Shown in pieces: positions 8,661 through 16,966 of a DNA stretch of 48,747 nt (its first letter is position 1; every line of letters begins with the position of its first letter). The translations under genes and the position numbers were made by a program. The notes below the pieces were generated by a model. The model searched no databases. It worked only from the letters and a program-made list of their open reading frames with translations, and had not been told where the DNA came from. Origin of the DNA: ChocPot-Mid sp043804925 (GTDB taxonomy: Bacteria > Bacteroidota > Ignavibacteria > Kapaibacteriales > UBA2268); NCBI GenBank assembly GCA_043804925.1, contig JAZDIP010000027.1:1-48747 (forward strand), in the 5' to 3' direction.

Positions 8661-9038
8661 ATGAGCAAAAAAAAAATGAGAAAAATTAAATTGATGACAC
8701 TTGCCTTTCTGACTTTTTTGGCAGTATCGTGTAGTGAAGATTGCAAATTTAATTCAATTGTAACTGACGCTTTACCCGACGGGACAGCCGGTACTGAATA
8801 CTATTATAAAATTGAATTGGAAACTTCCTGTTCTGCCCCCTTCCGTAGTTTCGAGATCACCGATGGTAATTTACCTAAAGGCATAACATTGGAAACAAGT
8901 GGTGAATTGATGGGTATTCCAACTGAAAAGGATACAACGACATTCAAAATCAAAGTAAGGGTATGTTTTAGCTCAAATGGTTTTGACTGGGTTGATTGCA
9001 CCGATAAAACAAAGGAGTTTACGCTTATAATAAATTAA
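8661..9038 (+). CDS. Small lipoprotein with putative Ig-like (He_PIG) domain
   Basis: The 125-residue protein has a basic start, a hydrophobic stretch and the lipobox AVSC (Cys near residue 24). The rest matches the pattern of the putative Ig domain found in many cell-surface proteins. It has LPDGTAGTEYYYKIELE, then FEITDGNLPKGITLETSGELMGIPTEKDTTTFKIKVRV. Four further cysteines lie in the mature part. It probably acts as a small surface or periplasmic binding module. It stands alone, with a GC-rich hairpin just behind the stop. Confidence 0.75.
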   Translation: MSKKKMRKIKLMTLAFLTFLAVSCSEDCKFNSIVTDALPDGTAGTEYYYKIELETSCSAPFRSFEITDGNLPKGITLETSGELMGIPTEKDTTTFKIKVRVCFSSNGFDWVDCTDKTKEFTLIIN

Positions 9039-9045
9039 TAGGCAG

Positions 9046-9059
9046 TGGGGAAATCCCCA
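9046..9059 (+). terminator. Small GC-rich hairpin after the Ig-domain lipoprotein
   Basis: TGGGGAAATCCCCA is a near-perfect inverted repeat with a 6-base stem and two-base loop, 8 bases after the stop codon at 9038. It lacks a strong T run, so termination is only a suggestion. Confidence 0.35.
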
Positions 9060-9192
9060 TAGGCAAGATACCGGAAGAACTGAAAAAAAGGATTTAGTTG
9101 CAATTCATAATTTATTTTCACTTTTTTTGAGACGTTTTGGCTTTTAATGTGTCATTGTATATAATAACTGGTACAAAAATGTAGAGGTTTTT

Positions 9193-11769
9193 ATGAAAGT
9201 CCTGATTGTTACTTTTTTAATTTTCATTCAAAGCATAGCTATTGCCCAATTTGACGTAGAGCAATACAAAGAGTATTTGAAAACCCACAAAGACATGACA
9301 TTCGATGAACTAATCAAAGAATTTCCTGCGGGATTTTTCCTGAAAGAAGCTCCGACAAATTTATATGAAGCAGAATACGGTGATTCGATTGTTATTAAGT
9401 ATAAGCTGACCAATTACGAGAAAGAGCTTATATCGAAGCATGGCTTCATGGTTTCGGAGCGGTTGACATATAATTCTTTTCACAATGCTTTCATGGATAT
9501 TTTCCATAAAGATATGCCTGTTTATATATCTGCAGATGCTATATTATTTGCTGTTCATCATTCATTTGATAATATTTTAAAAGATATTGAAAATAATAGA
9601 ATTGAGCGGAATTTGGAGAATGCCTTAGACAAAGCCCGGATGTACACCTCCCATTTATCAGTTAAAAGTATTGATAGTCTTTACCAATATGCCATTATGG
9701 AACTTGATTTCTATTTAAACATGGCAAGGAACTTACTTGATTATCAATTTTTTAGGGGTTATAATGAAGATAGTGTACTTCATAGACCACAATACGTAAA
9801 AAATGAAGCAAGAATTTTGGAAACAAAACAATTAATTTTGAACCAACAACTTGTAAAAGATTATATGATTTTTTCGAGAACATCGCGACCTGTTGATTTC
9901 AGCCAATTCAAACCAAGAGGACATTATTATACTGGGAGTTACTTAGAATTTTATTTTTTTACCATGATGTGGCTTGGCAGAATGGAAATATACATTACAT
10001 CACCGGAACATCAAGGAGTATTTCCTCAACAAACGGATGATGATTTAAAAAGACAGTGCATTCTTTCGGCTTTATTAGCTGAGGTTTTTGAAAAATCCGG
10101 CAGTTTGAATTATATAAAGGATATTGATGAATTATTAAATTCGTTAATTGGGAGACAAGATAATATAACAATATTTGAGATTTTAGAAGTATTAAAAAAC
10201 CTTGGCAATAAAGATGCAGTTTGGGTATCGCAAGAGAACAACTGGAAAATTTATCAGACTGAGTTATTAAAACTAAATTCCGCAAATCAGTTGTATAATT
10301 CACAAATTTTATCATCATCTCCTTTTTCACCGGAGCAAGCAAAAACTCCAACTTCACTCATGCTCTTTGGTCAAAGAGGAATTATTGACGGTTACATCGC
10401 AGCCAATTTGGTTTATGACAAAATAATTTATCAAAATGAGAAAATTGACAGACCTTTGCCAAACACTCTCGACATTATGTATGTGCTTGGTAACGATGCT
10501 GCATTGCAGCTTTTAGAATCAGACATACAAACATATAAATATGCTACAAATTTAGCCGGTTTAAGGTACTTAATATCAACTTATGATACAACTTTTTGGA
10601 ACAGTTCTTATTACACATATTGGCTGAATTCAATTCGTTCTTTAAATCCTCCATCAGACAGAGAATTATTGCCATTGTTTATTCAAACTGCCGCATGGTG
10701 GCAAAAGTCAATGAACACACAGCTTGCAAGCTGGTCACAACTCAGACATGATTTTATTCTTTATGCTAAACAACCATATTCATATTACTCAGTTTGCAGT
10801 TTCCCTTATGGTTATGTTGAACCGGTGCCCTTATTATATAAGACAATTAATTCCTTTTTCAATCAAATGAAAAATTTAGATGAAAAATATTATATTGGAT
10901 ACGAGTTTGAAAATTTATGCGAAAATATGATTGAAGCAACCGATAAATTATATTCAATTTCATTAAAAGAATTGGCAAATCAACCTTTAGATAATGAAGA
11001 AGTTTTGTTTTTAAAATCAACTTTACAAATGCCAATATATAATTGCATACCCTATTTGGATGGCTGGTATCCAAAATTATTCTATAATTACAATATTGAT
11101 ATGGATATGTCTGATACAACAATTGATGTACCCTGCAATTACGTAGTCGCAGACATTCATACAGCACCGACTTATCAACAAAGCGAAGTTGGATGGGTGT
11201 TACACGCAGGGACAGCCAAAGTTAATCTTGCGGTACTCTCTGTTGATTCACCTGATGGAGTAAAAAGAGCTTACATCGGTCCTGTGATGAGTTACTATGA
11301 AACAATAACAGAAAATTATCAGAGATTGACAGACCAGGATTGGGAGACTTATCATTCATCAGAAAATTCACACCGACCGGCTTTTACGAATTTATATTTA
11401 GCGGATAAAAACGGAAGAGAAAGGTTTAACCAAGTATCGCTTTATACACTGCCGACCGATGTTAAAGATGAAAAAAGTATTTCGAAATTGTATCTTAACA
11501 ATAACCCAAATCCATTTAATAATTACACATTTATTAATTTCACAGTACCACCGGACTTGACAAATAAACTTGTAAATTTGAATATTTACGATTTGGAAGG
11601 GAATTTGATTAAGCAATTGTTGAACAAACATTTACCATCAAACAACTATTCAGTTAAATGGGACGGAACTGATACATTCGGTAATAAAGTCATTTCAGGT
11701 GTATATGTTTACACTTTTCAAATCGGAGAGATGCAGGAATCGGGAAAGACGGTGTTAATAGATAAATGA
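9193..11769 (+). CDS. DUF3160 family protein with T9SS sorting domain
   Basis: The 858-residue protein has a signal peptide (residues 1-18, ending AIAQ) and a long DUF3160-like body. Recognised pieces are PVYISADAILFAVHHSFDNIL near residue 110 and ANLVYDKIIYQNEKIDRPLPNTLDIMYVLGNDAA near 400. LASWSQLRHDFILYAKQPYSYYS near 515 and WVLHAGTAKVNLAVLSVDSPDG near 675 also fit. The function of DUF3160 is not known. The last 85 residues are a T9SS/FlgD-type domain (NPNPFNNYTFINFTVP, then NIYDLEGNLI, WDGTDTFGNKVISGVYVY, KTVLIDK). It is predicted to be exported to the surface. It stands as a single gene. Confidence 0.85.
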   Translation: MKVLIVTFLIFIQSIAIAQFDVEQYKEYLKTHKDMTFDELIKEFPAGFFLKEAPTNLYEAEYGDSIVIKYKLTNYEKELISKHGFMVSERLTYNSFHNAFMDIFHKDMPVYISADAILFAVHHSFDNILKDIENNRIERNLENALDKARMYTSHLSVKSIDSLYQYAIMELDFYLNMARNLLDYQFFRGYNEDSVLHRPQYVKNEARILETKQLILNQQLVKDYMIFSRTSRPVDFSQFKPRGHYYTGSYLEFYFFTMMWLGRMEIYITSPEHQGVFPQQTDDDLKRQCILSALLAEVFEKSGSLNYIKDIDELLNSLIGRQDNITIFEILEVLKNLGNKDAVWVSQENNWKIYQTELLKLNSANQLYNSQILSSSPFSPEQAKTPTSLMLFGQRGIIDGYIAANLVYDKIIYQNEKIDRPLPNTLDIMYVLGNDAALQLLESDIQTYKYATNLAGLRYLISTYDTTFWNSSYYTYWLNSIRSLNPPSDRELLPLFIQTAAWWQKSMNTQLASWSQLRHDFILYAKQPYSYYSVCSFPYGYVEPVPLLYKTINSFFNQMKNLDEKYYIGYEFENLCENMIEATDKLYSISLKELANQPLDNEEVLFLKSTLQMPIYNCIPYLDGWYPKLFYNYNIDMDMSDTTIDVPCNYVVADIHTAPTYQQSEVGWVLHAGTAKVNLAVLSVDSPDGVKRAYIGPVMSYYETITENYQRLTDQDWETYHSSENSHRPAFTNLYLADKNGRERFNQVSLYTLPTDVKDEKSISKLYLNNNPNPFNNYTFINFTVPPDLTNKLVNLNIYDLEGNLIKQLLNKHLPSNNYSVKWDGTDTFGNKVISGVYVYTFQIGEMQESGKTVLIDK

Positions 11770-11895
11770 CAATGCATAAAGGATAATGAAAGTAATCAGT
11801 TAGTGAATTATATCTTTATTTCTAATATATTTCCTTTTATGAATAAATTATGTTATTTTTATATTTAGTTAATTCATTATGATAAATTACATATT

Positions 11896-12412
11896 ATGAC
11901 GGTTAAAAAGGAGATAGAGTTAAAAACCAACAATTTAATTGATAGAATACATTTTATTCGTGGGGAAAAAGTAATGCTCGATTTCGATTTGGCAATGCTT
12001 TACCAGACCGAAACGAGAGTTTTAAAGCAAGCTGTACGGCGTAATATTAAGCGATTTCCCGATGATTTTATGTTTGAATTAACTATAGAGGAAAAGAAAT
12101 CTTTAACATCACAAATTGTGACCTTAAAGAGAGGAGAACATTCCAAATACCTTCCATTTGCATTTACTGAACAAGGCGTTGCCATGTTGTCATCAGTTTT
12201 GAAAAGTGGATAAGGCAATTGATGTTAATATTGCTATTATGCGGACTTTCGTACAATTACGAAAATTTGCAGTTGTTCACAAAGAAATTTTTAAGCGATT
12301 AGAGAATCTTGAAACCGGCTTTGAATCTTTGAAAGATTTTGTAAAAAGTTTATTGATTCAAGAGCAGAAGTCAAATAAGAAAATAGGATTTATAATTGAC
12401 GACAGCGAATAA
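11896..12412 (+). pseudogene. ORF6N-domain (KilA-N-like) protein, frameshifted
   Basis: The first frame (11896-12213) gives LIDRIHFIRGEKVMLDFDLAMLY, then TETRVLKQAVRRNIKRFPDDFMFELT and LPFAFTEQGVAMLSSVLKS. This is a full ORF6N domain, a DNA-binding module of phage antirepressor-type proteins. The frame then ends at TAA. The expected continuation KAIDVNIAIMRTFVQLRKF lies in the +1 frame and runs to 12412. One extra base near 12204-12207 (AGTGGATAAG, probably GG for G) explains the break. Corrected, the protein would be about 171 residues, the usual length, with a coiled C-terminal tail (RLENLETGFESLKDFVKSLL). It is either a decayed gene or a one-base sequence error. Confidence 0.8.
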
Positions 12413-12520
12413 CAATAAAAGGAATTTGGGAAAATGGTTCTAATGAATAGTGAAAAATGAAAAGTGAATAATTTAATTTGAAGAATTTTTGATATGCTGT
12501 ATTACTATGAAAGTGTTAAT

Positions 12521-12931
12521 ATGTTAAAGAATTTTAAAAATATTACTTTGTTTGTTCCATTGATATTATTGTTTATATTATTTGCATGCAATGAAGAGAT
12601 TGAGAATGGAGAATATGATATTCGATTTTCACCGGTAAGTAAAGTGAATATACAAGATACAACTTCAATTTATCGAAGTATCGAAATAACAGTTGAGCAC
12701 ACCGGTTTAAATAGCTGTGCTGAGTACTCACATTACAAATTAATAGATAATATTCCCAAATATTATTATTTTGAACTCTATGCTAAATATCCCAAAGATG
12801 CATATTGTTACCAAAACTTAATTTCTATTAGCACAACCATTAATATTAGCTTTTCTCAAAAAGGAAAAAATTATCTTTATTTTAAACAGTATGATGATAA
12901 ATATTTATTGGATTCTGTGTTTGTAAAATAA
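12521..12931 (+). CDS. Small lipoprotein, family unknown (paralogue of a nearby remnant)
   Basis: I take the ATG at 12521 as the start because it gives a normal lipoprotein signal (MLKNFKN, hydrophobic run, lipobox LFAC near residue 23). The ATG at 12494 adds nine non-basic residues. The mature part of about 113 residues looks beta-rich and has three cysteines (SCAEYS, AYCYQN). It is followed by a propeller-like gene and a thioredoxin-like gene on the same strand. Its last 20 residues, ending YFKQYDDKYLLDSVFVK, are closely matched by an orphan reading frame at 14817-14879, so this gene seems to have been duplicated. Confidence 0.7.
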   Translation: MLKNFKNITLFVPLILLFILFACNEEIENGEYDIRFSPVSKVNIQDTTSIYRSIEITVEHTGLNSCAEYSHYKLIDNIPKYYYFELYAKYPKDAYCYQNLISISTTINISFSQKGKNYLYFKQYDDKYLLDSVFVK

Positions 12932-13054
12932 TGTTATTTTAATTCCGTTGAAGTTATATTAATGAATAATGATTGATGATTAAGAATTTGAAATTTGATT
13001 TAAAAAAAGAATTAAAAAACTATTTTGTGAATTTTACGGGTTAAGAAAGTACTT

Positions 13055-14371
13055 ATGAAAAATATTATTTTTTTAATTTTACTTTTATTTTTAACTGCTG
13101 TTAAATGCAATTTTAAAAACAACATTTTATCAGACTTCAAATCTGAGATATATTTAATTGATACAAGTATATTATCCCGTAGTCTCAATTTTATAGATGA
13201 AATTATAATTGAAGAAAACGAAAATCTTATTTTAAATAATATTTCATCAGCAGATATAGATTCAAAATCGAATTTATTAATAATCACAGACCCTGTAAAC
13301 AGAACCGCTAATTTATATGATTACAAAACCGGGAGTATAAAAGGATGGCTCATGGCAGGTTTGAATTTTTCTGATTCAGTAGCTCTTTCAGGAAAAATTC
13401 CTTATAAAAGATACTATCTTGGAAATAAAACACTAAGGTATTTGACAAATGAAGATAGTAAACAATATGGAATATCCGAAAAGGAAATAAAAACTTTCTT
13501 AAAAAACGAGTTTAATATCGCAAAATTTATCAATGGGAAAATCTACTTATTAGCCCTTATTCATGTTGTTGCAATATCTGAAGATGATTCATTAAAAATG
13601 CCGGAAAATAACACATCAATAATTATATGTGATTATGATTTAACAATTGAAAAAATTATTGTATTAGAAAATAGATTGAGTGCACATTCTGGACCAGATG
13701 GATTTATTATAAATCAAAAAGATAATATAATATTTGCCACTTCTGTAAAAAGCACAAGACAACGCTATGAAAAGAAAACTGATTCTCTACCATCAATCTC
13801 TATGTATAATACTAATGGTGATTTCATAGAAATTTCATCTTATTTACCAGACAATTATAATTTTAAAAATGCAGGATATAATTTAGAACATTATCCTTCA
13901 TTAGCTCAGTTTAACAGTGAGGTTTTTATTTCTTTTCCTTATGATTTAACTATTTATAAAGAAAAAAATATTCCCAGGTTTAAAATTAAAAATCTGCCAT
14001 TTAGTAACAATCCAGGATTTAATTATTATAAAAAGATATCAGATGATATCATCAACTCGGATTTGAATAGAGATTGGAATGAAAGATATAGAATAATGAA
14101 TGCACTATTTCCAATTAGAATTCTTAGAATTTTTGAGGGAAATAGAAACATAATCGTTCAACTTCTTGTTATGGATACAACAATAAAAAATGGTTATTAT
14201 TATATCTTACAGGAATATGATTTTCAAGGTATATTAATATCACAAACAAATATTTACGAAGATGTTGACTCAAAAATTCATTTCATTACAATCGATAATG
14301 ATAATAATATCCTAATAATATTTAGGAAAAATAAAGACGGTTGGAGAATGGAAAAAAGGGAATGGAAATGA
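13055..14371 (+). CDS. Secreted 6-bladed-propeller-like protein
   Basis: The 438-residue protein has a strongly hydrophobic N-terminus (residues 4-17) ending TAVKC. That could be a poor lipobox or a plain signal peptide. The body has repeated strands of the kind seen in Bacteroidota 6-bladed beta-propeller proteins: ISSADIDSKSNLLIITDPVN near residue 64, ANLYDYKTGSIKGWL near 90, FIINQKDNIIFATSVK near 222, and ITIDNDNNILIIFRK near 415. The role is unknown. Its stop overlaps the ATG of the thioredoxin-like gene by four bases (ATGA at 14368-14371), so the two are translationally coupled. Confidence 0.65.
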   Translation: MKNIIFLILLLFLTAVKCNFKNNILSDFKSEIYLIDTSILSRSLNFIDEIIIEENENLILNNISSADIDSKSNLLIITDPVNRTANLYDYKTGSIKGWLMAGLNFSDSVALSGKIPYKRYYLGNKTLRYLTNEDSKQYGISEKEIKTFLKNEFNIAKFINGKIYLLALIHVVAISEDDSLKMPENNTSIIICDYDLTIEKIIVLENRLSAHSGPDGFIINQKDNIIFATSVKSTRQRYEKKTDSLPSISMYNTNGDFIEISSYLPDNYNFKNAGYNLEHYPSLAQFNSEVFISFPYDLTIYKEKNIPRFKIKNLPFSNNPGFNYYKKISDDIINSDLNRDWNERYRIMNALFPIRILRIFEGNRNIIVQLLVMDTTIKNGYYYILQEYDFQGILISQTNIYEDVDSKIHFITIDNDNNILIIFRKNKDGWRMEKREWK

Positions 14372-14817
14372 GAAAGCTAATTTTTTTACTTATTTTAACA
14401 ACTTCTTTTTCAACGCTGAACTCACATTCAAATTTATTTAACAAGCTGAAAGAGAAATCAAGTTTGAAAAAGGATGAATATTTAATTGTAATTTATTTTC
14501 AGATTGGAAATTGTCCTAAATGCCTTATTGAACCTTTTGAGATTATAAATCAAATAGAGAAAAGTAAAAAAGTCGGTAATGTCAAATTTATTGCATTAGT
14601 CAGATGTGACAGGGAAATTGAATTGAAAGTTTTTATAAGAGAGACAGATTGGAAATATTATACATTTCTCGATGATGGTACAGCAAGAAATAATTTAGGT
14701 GGAGAACCTTCTTCAATTGTTACTATTTTAAACTATAAAGGTAACAACATCCTAAATTGCAATAACAAAGAAATGAACAAAAACATTAAAAAAATAAATG
14801 CATTCTTAAAGGAATGA
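14368..14817 (+). CDS. Secreted thioredoxin-fold protein with CPKC motif
   Basis: I choose ATG 14368 over 14341 because it gives MRKLIFLLILTTSF, a clean signal peptide, and makes an ATGA overlap with the upstream gene. The mature protein (about 125 residues) has LIVIYFQIGNCPKCLIEP. A CPKC redox pair sits at the start of a helix, as in thioredoxin-fold proteins. A strand-rich core follows, with GGEPSSIVTILNYKG where the cis-Pro loop would lie (Glu-Pro-Ser). It is probably a periplasmic thiol-disulfide or redox-sensor protein acting with the coupled propeller-like protein. The match is by motif only. Confidence 0.65.
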   Translation: MRKLIFLLILTTSFSTLNSHSNLFNKLKEKSSLKKDEYLIVIYFQIGNCPKCLIEPFEIINQIEKSKKVGNVKFIALVRCDREIELKVFIRETDWKYYTFLDDGTARNNLGGEPSSIVTILNYKGNNILNCNNKEMNKNIKKINAFLKE

Positions 14818-14879
14818 ATTATTTGTTTTTCAAACAAAATGATAATAAATATCTAATTGACTCGGTATTTGTTAGATAA
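14817..14879 (+). pseudogene. 3' remnant of a duplicated lipoprotein gene
   Basis: Read from 14817, the DNA gives NYLFFKQNDNKYLIDSVFVR and a TAA stop. This matches the C-terminus NYLYFKQYDDKYLLDSVFVK of the lipoprotein at 12521-12931 at 15 of 20 positions, with mostly conservative changes. The frame differs from that of the preceding thioredoxin-like gene, whose stop (14815-14817) it overlaps. It looks like the tail of a second gene copy, the rest of which was lost. Confidence 0.75.
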
Positions 14880-14907
14880 TAAATATAACAATTTTCATTA
14901 GAATCAT

Positions 14908-14941
14908 TATTAATTGTCAATTGTTAATTGTCAATTAATTA
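14908..14941. repeat. TTAATTGTCAATTG repeat abutting a stop codon
   Basis: TAATTGTCAATTG is repeated with TTAATTGTCAATTAATTA. The ends ATTAATTG and CAATTAAT are inverted, so a hairpin can form. It ends two bases from the TGA stop of the minus-strand nitroreductase gene and may serve as its terminator. Confidence 0.6.
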
Positions 14942-14943
14942 TA

Positions 14944-15672
14944 TCATCTTCCTACAGGAAGTAAATACATTGCTTCTTCATCTTTCGTCATTCCGACAAC
15001 TTTTTTGACATCTTCATCATTGAATGCACCTATTGTGCAAACACCCAGACTTAATGCCGTCGCCTGCAAACAAAGGTTTTGTGCAGAGTGCCCCAAATCA
15101 ATACACACATACCTGTCCCTTCCCCTTTGACCGTATTTGCCTGTTGTTCTCTCGAAGATTGCCGAGTAAATAATCGTTACCGGAGCCATCTCTATTGCTT
15201 TTTGGCTGAGTGCCGCAGAGCTAAGTTCTTTTCTCTTGTCTCCTACTTTAACCAATTTTAAACTGTGATTTTCGGAGTCGTATTGATAAATTCCAGGAGA
15301 TATATCCTCAACATTACCCGCTAAAATATAAAGTTCCAAAGGATATAATGCTCCTGCAGAGGGAGCAGTCCTTAGTCCACTACGCACAAAAGCAGGTGCA
15401 TCAGCTATCGGTTTTGTTATGCCATAAGCAGCCCAAAGAATTTGGGATACCTCTTTAACGGTTAAAGGTTTATTGGAGAATTCACGTACGGAACGGCGTT
15501 TGTTCAGTGACTCCTCAAGAGATATTTTGCCGGTGATGACCGGTTTTGGCAGGTCAATAATCATGACACTTTCTCCTTCGTTTTGTTGCTTCTTATCTTC
15601 CTGACCACAAGCAGGATTATATGAAACTACCATTAAAATAAGAAAAAAAAATTTTAAACTTTTCATCTTCAT
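14944..15672 (-). CDS. SagB/ThcOx-type nitroreductase, exported
   Basis: The protein belongs to the FMN-dependent nitroreductase superfamily, SagB-type. RRSVREFSNKPLTVKEVSQILWAAYGI opens the domain at about residue 60. SGLRTAPSAGALYPLELYI follows near residue 103, and DLGHSAQNLCLQATALSLGVCTIGAF near 192 forms the FMN-binding and dimer helix. It starts at ATG 15672 (a TTG at 15678 is also open), giving 242 residues. The N-terminus is a signal with a possible lipobox NPAC near residue 24. The enzyme would thus be outside the cytoplasm, in contrast to SagB of azole peptide clusters. No cyclodehydratase or precursor gene is nearby. The substrate is unknown. Confidence 0.82.
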   Translation of the reverse strand: MKMKSLKFFFLILMVVSYNPACGQEDKKQQNEGESVMIIDLPKPVITGKISLEESLNKRRSVREFSNKPLTVKEVSQILWAAYGITKPIADAPAFVRSGLRTAPSAGALYPLELYILAGNVEDISPGIYQYDSENHSLKLVKVGDKRKELSSAALSQKAIEMAPVTIIYSAIFERTTGKYGQRGRDRYVCIDLGHSAQNLCLQATALSLGVCTIGAFNDEDVKKVVGMTKDEEAMYLLPVGR

Positions 15673-15678
15673 CACCAA

Positions 15679-15812
15679 TAAATGTTTATTAGTTGATTTT
15701 AAAAAAACAATATAATAAATTCATTATAAACTATTAAAACGATTTTGTTCAACTCCCACGGAGTTGTGAAACTTGTCGCTGTAATATTCAATTGCTCAGC
15801 GATTGCTTTTGA
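15679..15812. other. Leader and spacer of the nitroreductase gene
   Basis: This AT-rich DNA upstream of the minus-strand nitroreductase contains no gene. It merges at about 15813 into a long pyrimidine tandem array. Confidence 0.5.
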
Positions 15813-15965
15813 CCTTCAGTCCTTCTGTCTTTTTGTCTTTCTGTCCTTCTGTCTTTCTGTCTTTCTGTCTTTTTGTCTTTCTGTCCTTCTGTCTTTCTGC
15901 CCTTCTGTCCTTCTGTCCTTCTGTCCTTCTGTCTTTCTGTCTTTCTGTCCTTCTGTCCTTCTCCC
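15813..15965. repeat. 8-base tandem array CTGTCYTT
   Basis: About 150 bases form roughly 18 copies of CTGTCCTT or CTGTCTTT. Because 8 is not a multiple of 3 and the unit lacks stops, all frames are open across it and give false ORFs such as repeated LSFCLSVF or KDRRTEGQ. The same words recur at 22660-22740 and in the 36850-36950 array. Confidence 0.92.
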
Positions 15966-15968
15966 TTT

Positions 15969-16178
15969 TCCTGTCTGCCGTCGGCTGTGTCCTGTCTTCA
16001 ACTTAGAATTTAGAATTTAACACTCCTGTCTGCTGTCTGTTGTTTGCTGTCTGCAACTTAAAATTTAGAATTTAGAATTTAACACTCCTGTCTGCCGTCT
16101 GCTGTGTCCTATCTTCAACTTAAAATTTAGAATTTAGAATTTAACACTCCTGTCTGCCGTCTGTTGTTTGCTGTCATC
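15969..16178. repeat. Three copies of a 55-62 base composite repeat
   Basis: CAACTTAAAATTTAGAATTT is followed by AGAATTTAACACTCCTGTCTG and a CTGTCTGTTGTTTGCTGTC-like tail. Copies begin at 15999, 16054 and 16116. The tails alternate between GTTGTTTGCTGTC and GCTGTGTCCT. It continues directly from the 8-base array. Similar AATTTAGAATTT words are near 27105 and 43195. Confidence 0.85.
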
Positions 16179-16211
16179 CTTTCTTCTTCCTTCTCCCTTC
16201 TCCCTTCTCCC
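16179..16211. repeat. CTTCTCC array near the ABC ATPase stop
   Basis: TTCTCCCTTCTCCCTTCTCCC-type DNA ends 7 bases before the TAA stop of the minus-strand ABC ATPase gene. The complementary GGGAGAAGGG family is present at 17953-17990, at 27311-27340 and, in frame, in the kinase gene at 42246. Confidence 0.8.
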
Positions 16212-16218
16212 ACAAAAC

Positions 16219-16836
16219 TTAAATCTCAATCACCTTATGGCAGTGCTTCAACCATTCCTCGTCGTGAGATGCTGAAAGTATTGTTACATCATTTTGTGAA
16301 CAAAGATATTCGACTACGGCATTTAAATTATTTTTGTCTAATGCAGAAGTCGGCTCGTCCAAAAGCATTAAATCCCTTTTTAGCAATTTGCAGAGCATCA
16401 AAGCAAGCCGTTGTTTTTCTCCACCTGAAATTTCATCGAATGAACTTTCCAAAATGCTTTTGCTTAAATTTAGTTGTTCCAATTCCCTTTCAATTAGCTT
16501 GTCGTCTGGTGTCAAACTCTTATTTACCGAAAAATTAAAAGGTAATAATAATTGTTCTTTGATTTTTCCTCTGCCGATAATACCCGGATTTTGTGGAAGC
16601 CATGAAATCCTTTTTCGGATTTGAGATATATTTTTTTGGGATAAAAGCAAACCGTCAAAATATATTTCGCCTGAATCGGATTGAACGAAACCCATTATCA
16701 TATTGAATAGAGTTGTCTTGCCTTTGCCTGACCTACCCTTAATTGCAGCTTTTTCCCCTTTTGCAATACCGAAGTTAAAACCGGAGAAAATTTCCAGCGA
16801 ATTTACCTGAAAAAAAATATTTTTAAAATTTATCAT
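16219..16836 (-). CDS. ABC transporter ATP-binding protein
   Basis: The 205-residue protein contains one complete ABC ATPase. Walker A is GRSGKGKTTLF near residue 36, the Q-loop LPQNPG near 80, the signature SGGEKQR near 138, Walker B LMLLDEPTSALD near 156, and the switch His lies in LSASHDEEW near 190. The short single-domain form resembles FetA/YbbL-type ATPases, but no permease gene is beside it. It is either an orphan subunit or works with a permease elsewhere. The neighbours on both sides are repeats. Confidence 0.88.
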   Translation of the reverse strand: MINFKNIFFQVNSLEIFSGFNFGIAKGEKAAIKGRSGKGKTTLFNMIMGFVQSDSGEIYFDGLLLSQKNISQIRKRISWLPQNPGIIGRGKIKEQLLLPFNFSVNKSLTPDDKLIERELEQLNLSKSILESSFDEISGGEKQRLALMLCKLLKRDLMLLDEPTSALDKNNLNAVVEYLCSQNDVTILSASHDEEWLKHCHKVIEI

Positions 16837-16966
16837 TGATATATTAAATATTATTCATATATTTTAATTTATTTATGGTACCAATACTTTTACAAATTAT
16901 ATAAGGTAGAAGAAGATTCCAAAATAAAACAACAAAAATTTGTTTACAAATCAATGGGAGGCAGTC

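Noticed and set aside
14944..15672. SagB-type enzyme considered as evidence for an azole peptide cluster
   Set aside because: No YcaO, SagC-like or precursor gene lies nearby, and the enzyme carries an export signal.
15745..16020. Overlapping open frames of 60-91 residues on both strands
   Set aside because: They come from an 8-base stop-free tandem array, which is open in every frame. The predicted peptides (repeated LSFCLSVF or KDRRTEGQ) are only the repeat translated.
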